From: Gammaproteobacteria bacterium | GTDB lineage: Bacteria; Pseudomonadota; Gammaproteobacteria; Pseudomonadales; Pseudohongiellaceae | Assembly (NCBI GenBank): GCA_029253585.1 | Contig: JAQWZF010000014.1 | Location: 45,972 to 109,971 of the forward strand | Direction of reading: 5' to 3' | DNA length: 64,000 nt | Shown here: piece by piece, positions 58,305-64,000 of the stretch | Layout of the letters: each line of letters begins with the position of its first letter | How positions within the stretch are numbered: position 1 is the first letter of the stretch | Made by a program: the position numbers and the translations under genes | Notes under the pieces: model-generated | Told to the model about the DNA's origin: nothing | Database searches by the model: none | What the model saw: the letters and a program-made list of their open reading frames with translations, nothing else

Positions 58305-58326
58305 TATTCAGCTTAGCTTTACCGAG

Positions 58327-58353
58327 AAGCCCGGTCATTGACCGGGCTTTTTT
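58327..58353 (+). terminator. Rho-independent terminator of glnII
   Basis: AAGCCCGGT and ACCGGGCTT form a 9-bp stem with a 3- to 4-base loop followed by a T run. It lies 23 bp past the glnII stop, so ntrBC must rely on its own promoter or on read-through. Confidence 0.9.
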
Positions 58354-58384
58354 GTGTTCCTTAATATTGCAGCCCATCGGCATA

Positions 58385-58401
58385 CGCACTATTATGGTGC
58401 A
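58385..58401 (+). promoter_or_regulatory. NtrC-binding site upstream of ntrB
   Basis: CGCACT-ATTAT-GGTGCA matches the core GCACY-N5-RGTGC exactly. It lies about 220 bp upstream of ntrB. In E. coli an NtrC site at the glnL promoter lets phosphorylated or abundant NtrC repress its own operon, and this site probably does the same. Confidence 0.75.
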
Positions 58402-58619
58402 TTAATAACTTCCACATCCGGGATTGCCGATCCAAAAATATGGATAAGCCCCGTAAAAAGTGATCTTCACCACTATCGCTTCTCTTGGTTTACTTATTGC
58501 ATAGCAAGTAGAGAGAAGCTTTCGCGGTCGGGTAGGTAATTCTCCCGCTCCATGAACAGGGCTGCAGGGTTGATACCCAACAAAACCGCCGCGAGACCAT
58601 CGATAGAGAAGTAGCAACA

Positions 58620-59702
58620 GTGACCCAGAACAATGTGCACAAGCGATTACTAGACAACCTGAAGACCGGTGTTGTGATGCTGGATAAGGACTTGCGCCTG
58701 CTCTATCTAAATGTAGCTGCCGAGAATTTGCTGGAGATCAGCGTGCGCAAAGCCAATATGCTCTTCATCGGTGATTTGTTGATCAAGGCCGCAGAAGATA
58801 TAGGTGAGATGCAGACAGCCCTGGCCAACAGCAATAGCTTTACCAAGCGGCAGACCCAGCTAAAGCTGATGCACGGCAAGACTGTAGACGTTGACTACAC
58901 GATAACGCCCTTCGAAGAGAACGGCGAGCGCTGGGTCCTGTTAGAGATAACGTCTCTTGAGCATTCGTATCGTATAAGTCGCGAAGAGTCGCTGAACAGC
59001 ACACACGCGACCACAAGAGAATTAGTTCGCGGCCTGGCTCATGAGATAAAGAATCCCCTGGGGGGGATTCGTGGTGCCGCCCAATTGCTGGCAGCGGAAC
59101 TCAATAGCGAAGAGCTGAGCGACTATACCAATGTAATCATCGAGGAAGCAGACCGCCTGCACAAACTCGTAGACCGGCTGGTAGGATCCCGCCAGCCGCT
59201 AAAGATGGAGCCAGTCAATCTACATGAGGTTATGGAGCGTGTACGCAGCCTGGTAGAGGCAGAGATAAGTGGTAACGGCATCGAATTAATTCGAGACTAT
59301 GACCCCAGCATACCAACTGTATTAGCAGATTCATCTCAGCTGATTCAGGCGATGTTGAATATCGTGCGAAACGCGATGCAGGCACTGTTCAGCCCGGAGG
59401 TAGAACATAACCTTGGCCGCATCTATCTGCGCACCCGCATTATTCGAAATGCGACCATAGGCGCCAAGTTTCACAGATTAGCGGCCAGTATAAAGATTAT
59501 CGATAACGGCCCCGGCATCAAGCCGGAGATGATCGATTCGATTTTCTACCCAATGATTAGCGGCCGTGCCGAGGGTACCGGCCTGGGACTGTCGATCACG
59601 CATTCGATCGTTAACCAGCACAAGGGGGTCATAGAGTGCGAGAGCAGACCCGGCGCAACTTGTTTTACGGTGATTCTGCCTATAGCACCGGCTGGAACTT
59701 AA
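58620..59702 (+). CDS. glnL: Nitrogen regulation sensor histidine kinase NtrB
   Basis: NtrB phosphorylates NtrC when nitrogen is short and, with PII, dephosphorylates it when nitrogen is plentiful. The 360-residue soluble protein has an N-terminal PAS domain (about 10-115), the dimerisation/phosphoacceptor helix with His141 in LAHEIKNPLGGIRGAAQLL, and an ATPase domain with N-box NIVRNAMQA, DNGPGIKPEM and GTGLGLSITHSIV. There are no membrane segments. The start is GTG at 58620. ntrC follows 76 bp later. Confidence 0.96.
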   Translation: MTQNNVHKRLLDNLKTGVVMLDKDLRLLYLNVAAENLLEISVRKANMLFIGDLLIKAAEDIGEMQTALANSNSFTKRQTQLKLMHGKTVDVDYTITPFEENGERWVLLEITSLEHSYRISREESLNSTHATTRELVRGLAHEIKNPLGGIRGAAQLLAAELNSEELSDYTNVIIEEADRLHKLVDRLVGSRQPLKMEPVNLHEVMERVRSLVEAEISGNGIELIRDYDPSIPTVLADSSQLIQAMLNIVRNAMQALFSPEVEHNLGRIYLRTRIIRNATIGAKFHRLAASIKIIDNGPGIKPEMIDSIFYPMISGRAEGTGLGLSITHSIVNQHKGVIECESRPGATCFTVILPIAPAGT

Positions 59703-59778
59703 CAGCAGTGCAGAACGCGTATTTTTAGAATTCGACTATTTTCGGGCGCAAGCCGACTGCTTCAAAAGGTACTGATTT

Positions 59779-61206
59779 ATGAACTCGAATAATTCTGTCT
59801 GGATTCTGGATGACGATCGATCCATCCGCTGGGTACTGGAAAAATCTCTGGGCAAGACTGGTCTGCATACCGAATCTTTTGAGAACGGCAATGACCTATT
59901 GCATAGACTCGAGCAGGAATTACCCGACGCGATTATCAGTGATATCCGCATGCCCGGCATCAGCGGGCTGGACCTGCTCTCGACGATCCAGGAGCAACAC
60001 CCCGAACTGCCAGTGATCATCATGACGGCACATTCCGATCTCGATAGTGCCGTTTCATCCTATAGCCGCGGCGCCTTCGAGTACCTGCCCAAGCCCTTCG
60101 ATATCGAAGATGCGATCGCTATGACGAATCGCGCGCTGGAACACGCCCGCGAGCAGAGCGAAGAAACCAGCGATGCCGAGGTCGTTAAACAGCAGGAGAT
60201 CATCGGCGAGGCGCCGGCAATGCAGGAAGTATTTCGCGCCATAGGCCGGCTCTCACAGTCGAATATCTCCGTGTTAATCAACGGCGAATCCGGCACCGGT
60301 AAGGAACTGGTAGCACGCGCACTACATCAGCATAGTCCGCGCAACGGTAAGGCCTTCGTGCCTCTGAACGTGGCGGCGATACCTAAAGAGTTAATCGAGT
60401 CGGAATTATTCGGCCACGAGAAAGGCGCGTTCACCGGAGCCACCTCCCAGCGCACCGGACGCTTCGAACAGGCCGATGGTGGCAGCCTGTTTCTGGATGA
60501 GATCGGCGACATGCCAGCTGAGACGCAGACACGCCTGTTGCGCGTGCTTTCCGACGGCGAGTTCTATCGCGTTGGCGGACATACCTCCATCAAGGTCGAT
60601 GTAAGAATCATCGCGGCGACGCACCAAGATCTGGAGAAGCTTGTTGAGCAGCATGAATTCCGCGAAGACCTGTTCCATCGCCTGAATGTCATTCGCATCC
60701 ATATTCCACGCCTTAGCGACAGACGCGAAGATATTCCAAAGCTAGCCAGTCATTTTCTGCATACGGCCGCGAAGGAACTGGATGTAGAAGCGAAGACACT
60801 GCGCCCGGAAACAGAGAAATACCTCACCGGACTAAGCTGGCCTGGCAATGTTCGCCAGCTGGAAAACTTTTGTCGTTGGATAACCGTCATGGCATCTAGC
60901 CGTGAGGTCTATATGACCGACCTGCCTCCCGAGTTTGCGGGACAGAAAGCCACTGTGGGTCAGAGCGGCGACTGGACTAGTGGTCTGCACCAATGGGCAG
61001 ACCAGCAACTCAGCCTGGGCAACGTGGGCATCCTGAATCAGGCTACACCGATGTTCGAGCGCACTATGATCGATATTGCACTTAAACACACGGCGGGACG
61101 CCGAAGAGATGCGGCGAATCTGCTTGGCTGGGGAAGGAATACCCTCACACGAAAAATTAAAGAACTGGGTGCCGATGAAGACAATGCTAAAATATCCGCT
61201 AGCTAG
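59779..61206 (+). CDS. glnG: Nitrogen regulation response regulator NtrC
   Basis: NtrC is the enhancer-binding activator of sigma-54 promoters under nitrogen limitation. The 475-residue protein has a receiver domain with the phosphoacceptor aspartate near residue 55 (IISDIRMPGISGLD). Its AAA+ domain has Walker A GESGTGKE at about 168-175, the sigma-54-contacting GAFTGA at about 216-221 and the second GSLFLDEIGDMP block. A Fis-type helix-turn-helix at the C-terminus (RRDAANLLGWGRNTLTRKIKELG) completes it. Its binding sites are visible upstream of glnII and of its own operon. Confidence 0.98.
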   Translation: MNSNNSVWILDDDRSIRWVLEKSLGKTGLHTESFENGNDLLHRLEQELPDAIISDIRMPGISGLDLLSTIQEQHPELPVIIMTAHSDLDSAVSSYSRGAFEYLPKPFDIEDAIAMTNRALEHAREQSEETSDAEVVKQQEIIGEAPAMQEVFRAIGRLSQSNISVLINGESGTGKELVARALHQHSPRNGKAFVPLNVAAIPKELIESELFGHEKGAFTGATSQRTGRFEQADGGSLFLDEIGDMPAETQTRLLRVLSDGEFYRVGGHTSIKVDVRIIAATHQDLEKLVEQHEFREDLFHRLNVIRIHIPRLSDRREDIPKLASHFLHTAAKELDVEAKTLRPETEKYLTGLSWPGNVRQLENFCRWITVMASSREVYMTDLPPEFAGQKATVGQSGDWTSGLHQWADQQLSLGNVGILNQATPMFERTMIDIALKHTAGRRRDAANLLGWGRNTLTRKIKELGADEDNAKISAS

Positions 61207-61540
61207 CAGATGCTTCAAACCTAGCGGCATGGCACCGCTGTGCTGCCTTATTAGCTTGGCGACGAATCATATAATCAGTAAAGACATTCGGAATCCCAAG
61301 ACTTAGCTCTGTTTCGGAGCTAAAGATCCCGTCTTGCAAGCAAACACGTCCAAGAGTTTAAGGAAGCCATGCAAGAATATCCTTTAAGCCACTAAATTCT
61401 AGAATAAAATGCTCTAATCAGTTGGATAAACTAGGGATAATATTCAGGCGCTTGGGAAGAAGTGGCTTTTGACTGATAAAAGCTCGGGCAAAAAGCGGGA
61501 AAGATTCGAATAGCCTACAAATCCAATTTTCTCGATTTTT
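61207..61540. other. Intergenic region between ntrC and trmL
   Basis: About 330 bases. The left part has a nested hairpin: CAAGAC 61297-61302 with GTCTTG 61331-61336, enclosing TTAGCTC/GAGCTAA 61303-61323. It may end the ntrBC transcript, although no T run follows. The rest is A+T-rich and should contain the trmL promoter. No gene was seen. Confidence 0.45.
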
Positions 61541-62047
61541 ATGCTGCGAGAAGTGAGCACTGTCTACCAAACTGGTGAATTTTTGATCAATATCGTACTT
61601 TTTGAGCCTGAAATACCCCCAAATACGGGAAATATTATCCGTTTAGCTGCAAATACAGGTTCACACCTGCATCTGATCAAACCCTTCGGGTTCGAGCTAG
61701 ATGACAAGAGAATGCGGCGAGCCGGTCTCGACTACCACGAGTATGCCGGTATTTCGCAATATGACGGCTGGCAGGACTTCATGGGCAAGCATGGAGACGG
61801 TCGGCTATTTGGGATCAGCACCAAGGCAACGGCGCACTATAACGAGATTAGGTTCGAGGCGGGTGATTTTCTGGTGTTCGGGCCTGAGACCCGCGGCTTA
61901 CCCGACGCTATCAGGGAGCAGCTGGGGACTGAGCAGTTGCTGCGCATCCCCATGTTGCCCGAAAGCCGTAGCCTGAATCTCTCCAATGCGACGGCCGTCG
62001 TGGTCTACGAAGCCTGGCGTCAACGAGGCTTCGCTACAGGCAAATAG
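61541..62047 (+). CDS. trmL: tRNA (cytidine/uridine-2'-O-)-methyltransferase TrmL
   Basis: TrmL methylates the 2'-OH of the wobble base 34 in tRNA-Leu isoacceptors. The SPOUT-fold protein has INIVLFEPEIPPNTGNIIRLAANTG, the knot region LVFGPETRGLPDAI, and LRIPMLPESRSLNLSNATAVVVYEAWRQ. The family normally starts MxNIVL. The ATG at 61541 adds about 14 residues and has no ribosome-binding site. A TTG at 61583, preceded by CTGGTGA, could be the real start and would give 154 residues. It converges with secB. Confidence 0.95.
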   Translation: MLREVSTVYQTGEFLINIVLFEPEIPPNTGNIIRLAANTGSHLHLIKPFGFELDDKRMRRAGLDYHEYAGISQYDGWQDFMGKHGDGRLFGISTKATAHYNEIRFEAGDFLVFGPETRGLPDAIREQLGTEQLLRIPMLPESRSLNLSNATAVVVYEAWRQRGFATGK

Positions 62048-62052
62048 CCGGC

Positions 62053-62568
62053 TTAGTTAACTTCCTCAGGTGCTGGTGCCTCGGCATTCGCGGCCGCGTC
62101 CTGCTGCGCCAGCTTCTGCTGCGCGTAGAGCGCCTCGAAGTTGATTGGCGTCAACATCAGCGCAGGAAAGCTTCCCTTCACTACCAGCGAGTCGATAACC
62201 TCGCGCGCGTAAGGGAACAAAATATTTGGACAGAAAGTAGCCAGAAGCTGCTCAAGCTGCTCACCCTCGAAATCCCTGACCGTGAATACGCCCGCCTGAT
62301 GCACTTCGACTACGAATGCCGGCTTATCTTCTTGAGTGGCCTCAACGGTCAGCACCAATACCACCTCAAACAGGTCGTCCTGCATCTTGGCGTTTCGGGT
62401 CTTGATATCGAAGTTAAGTTTCGGCTGCCATTCGCCTTGGAAGACTGCAGGGCTGCCCGGTGACTCGAAAGATGAATCCTTCAGATAGATGCGCTGCAAG
62501 GCGAATTGTCGCTGTTCGGACTGCTCTGCTGCTGCGGTTTCTTGGGTGTTGCCTTCATTCTCTGCCAT
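62053..62568 (-). CDS. secB: Protein-export chaperone SecB
   Basis: SecB is the tetrameric chaperone that keeps preproteins unfolded and hands them to SecA. The 171-residue protein has an FALQRIYLKDSSFESPGSPAVFQGEWQPKLNFDI region, VVLVLTVEA, the FEGEQLEQLLATFCPNILFPYAREVIDSLVVKGSFPALMLTPINFEALY core and a short acidic tail. In E. coli and Pseudomonas grxC lies between secB and the rhodanese gene; here it is missing. Confidence 0.98.
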   Translation of the reverse strand: MAENEGNTQETAAAEQSEQRQFALQRIYLKDSSFESPGSPAVFQGEWQPKLNFDIKTRNAKMQDDLFEVVLVLTVEATQEDKPAFVVEVHQAGVFTVRDFEGEQLEQLLATFCPNILFPYAREVIDSLVVKGSFPALMLTPINFEALYAQQKLAQQDAAANAEAPAPEEVN

Positions 62569-62644
62569 GTTGAATCCTATATTTTAACGATTTGTTTAAT
62601 GGTAGTTATGCTGCAATTTCCTCGTACTTAGACAATTGTGGCGC

Positions 62645-63058
62645 CTAGACGATTAGAGGCATCGACTGTGCCTTCCATTCGGTCACGCCACCGGAGAGCT
62701 TGAACACCTGTTCATGCCCCGCCGCCTGAATCTTCTTCGCCGCATCGCCGGAATGCTGCCCAAGCTTGCAAACGACGATGACCGGTTTATCCTGGTATTT
62801 CTTGAGCTCGGTAACCCGTTGATCCAGCTTCGCAAGGGGAATATGGATCGAATCGACGATGTGCCCGCTCTCGAACTCCTTCTTATCACGCACATCTACC
62901 ACAATAGCATCACTGCGGTTTATCAGCATTACCGCCTGCTGCGGTCCAACGCCCTTGCTGCCTGTGCGCTGGTGGTAGAAGACAATCGCACCGAACGCAA
63001 CCAACCATAAGCTGGATAGCACCAGGTGATTGCCAATAAATTCTAAAAATTGCGCCAT
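62645..63058 (-). CDS. yibN: Membrane-anchored rhodanese-like protein (YibN type)
   Basis: The 137-residue protein has an N-terminal membrane segment (about 11-30) followed by a rhodanese domain. The domain has VMLINRSDAIVVDVRDKKEFESGHIVDSIHIPLAKLDQ and the active-site cysteine in VIVVCKLGQHSGDAAKKIQ. The role of YibN is not well defined; sulfur transfer is possible. It sits between secB and gpmI, divergent from the latter, as in E. coli. Confidence 0.92.
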   Translation of the reverse strand: MAQFLEFIGNHLVLSSLWLVAFGAIVFYHQRTGSKGVGPQQAVMLINRSDAIVVDVRDKKEFESGHIVDSIHIPLAKLDQRVTELKKYQDKPVIVVCKLGQHSGDAAKKIQAAGHEQVFKLSGGVTEWKAQSMPLIV

Positions 63059-63389
63059 AGTCTACTCGGTATTCCGGGGCTGAACTGCTTGCCCACCTGT
63101 ACATCAAACTCTGCAAGACACCTATCGAACGGCTGAGCGTAGCTACGGATTTAGACTACGACTACGCTGCGCTTCGGTTAAGATAAGGGCCGCAAAAAAG
63201 GGGTGCAAGTATACACGTGTCCCGCGGCTTTAAGAAGGTCTGCGGAAGACTGGCCAGTCATCGTTGTCGGCTGGCGGCATTACTACAGCGAGAAACTCAA
63301 GCAGGCGCTAGCTTCTCGCTATGCCTGCCGCTTTCGAGGATAATAATGCGCTCCAATTAGCAGCTTAGAACAGGAACTCGAACCACCTC
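63059..63389. other. Divergent region between the rhodanese gene and gpmI
   Basis: About 330 bases that should hold two divergent promoters. An 8-bp perfect inverted repeat AGCGAGAA (63287-63294) / TTCTCGCT (63313-63320) lies 70 bp upstream of gpmI and could be a hairpin or operator. I found no gene and no convincing promoter boxes. Confidence 0.45.
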
Positions 63390-64000
63390 ATGCTTGATAT
63401 CGATACCGACAAGAAAAAGACCGCGCTACTTCTAATACTGGATGGCTGGGGCTATCGGGAAGAGACCAGCAGCAACGCTATTCACAGTGCAGATAGCCCG
63501 GTGTGGGATGCTCTGTGGAAGGACAGACCCCATACCCTCATCGATACCTCGGGAAAATCTGTAGGCCTGCCGGCTAGGCAGATGGGCAACTCCGAGGTAG
63601 GCCATATGAATCTGGGCGCGGGCAGGGTTGTGTACCAGAGCCTGACCCGTATCGACAAAGATATAGAAGAAGAGACATTCTTCCGCAATCCCGTCCTGAC
63701 TGACGCCGTAAAGAAGTCCATCGAGGCGGATTCGGCGCTGCATATATTCGGGCTCATGTCACCGGGCGGCATTCACAGCCACGAAGATCAGATAATCGCG
63801 ATGATAGAGCTCGCCATTCGCAACGGCGCGCCGAGAATCTATCTGCATGCGTTTCTGGACGGCCGTGACACGCCACCGCGCAGCGCACTGCCCAGCCTAA
63901 TTCGCGCAGAGAAGACACTTACCGGCTCAAACAAGGGTCGAGTCGCGTCGATCTGCGGCCGCTTCTATGCCATGGACAGAGACAATCGCTGGGACCGGGT
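63390..64000 (+). CDS. gpmI: 2,3-bisphosphoglycerate-independent phosphoglycerate mutase (5' part, runs off the window)
   Basis: This enzyme interconverts 3- and 2-phosphoglycerate using two manganese ions. The frame is open from ATG 63390 to the window end (about 203 codons of some 510). It shows the metal-binding start [13 protein letters not shown], the phosphoserine motif [19 protein letters not shown] near residue 70, [14 protein letters not shown] and [12 protein letters not shown], and [17 protein letters not shown] at the edge. The gene order secB-rhodanese-gpmI is the E. coli/Pseudomonas one. Confidence 0.97.
   Translation, partial: MLDIDTDKKKTALLLILDGWGYREETSSNAIHSADSPVWDALWKDRPHTLIDTSGKSVGLPARQMGNSEVGHMNLGAGRVVYQSLTRIDKDIEEETFFRNPVLTDAVKKSIEADSALHIFGLMSPGGIHSHEDQIIAMIELAIRNGAPRIYLHAFLDGRDTPPRSALPSLIRAEKTLTGSNKGRVASICGRFYAMDRDNRWDR

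Larger units (their letters stand above)
58305..58619. other. Intergenic region between glnII and ntrB
   Basis: The 315-bp spacer holds the glnII terminator and one NtrC site, each listed separately. The rest should contain the ntrB promoter, but no clear -35/-10 pair was found. There is no ORF with family features. Confidence 0.6.

Overview
The window is a chromosomal segment of a gammaproteobacterium with moderate G+C. Its gene order follows the Pseudomonadales-type arrangement. The block pnp-rpsO-truB-rbfA-infB-nusA-rimP-tRNA-fMet-tRNA-Leu-secG-tpiA-glmM-folP-ftsH-rlmE/yhbY-greA-carB-carA-dapB matches a conserved gammaproteobacterial cluster. A second block runs hemE-damX-aroB-aroK / mrcA-rpmE-priA-ftsN-hslVU-DUF971-ubiE-ubiJ-ubiB-hisIE-tatABC-dtd-pip-typA-thiI-glnA-ntrBC-trmL-secB-rhodanese-gpmI. 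It parallels the order I know from Pseudomonas aeruginosa, with specific losses. Secreted cytochrome/copper proteins and a TonB-receptor-like barrel suggest a free-living, probably aquatic heterotroph, but that is inference. I saw no prophage, insertion sequence, CRISPR array or integrase.

Layout. Positions 1-2600 hold a two-gene secreted operon: a fusion of cytochrome c with a copper-monooxygenase-like (PHM-type) domain, and a secreted partner. Positions 2600-3450 are non-coding. Positions 3457-19948 carry the transcription, translation and ribosome-maturation cluster with two tRNAs, followed by cell-wall, folate and protease genes and greA. Positions 20054-25520 hold carAB and dapB. Positions 25700-29810 are a patchy junction between the two conserved blocks, with an acyl-CoA dehydrogenase, a broken comF and a plug-less TonB-receptor-like barrel. 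Positions 29811-38222 carry folK, hemE, damX, the shikimate genes aroBK, PBP1a and L31. Positions 38454-50481 carry chorismate mutase, priA, an FtsN-like protein, hslVU, ubiquinone genes, hisIE and tatABC. An A+T-richer metallo-beta-lactamase-fold hydrolase lies at 50577-51716. Positions 51752-56825 hold dtd, pip, typA and thiI, all leftward. Positions 56950-61206 are the nitrogen-control locus. The right end carries trmL, secB, a rhodanese and the start of gpmI, which runs off the window.

Most notable observations. At the locus where gammaproteobacteria carry a GSI-type glnA, this genome encodes a short type II (GSII, eukaryote-like) glutamine synthetase. It keeps a textbook NtrC/sigma-54 control region: two NtrC sites 30 bp apart upstream of a consensus -24/-12 promoter. 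A third NtrC site precedes ntrB. comF is interrupted by one in-frame TGA and has a damaged PRPP loop. The pilMNOPQ cluster usually found between aroK and the PBP1a gene is absent, so loss of natural competence and type IV pili is plausible. hslVU is preceded by a near-perfect sigma-32 promoter.
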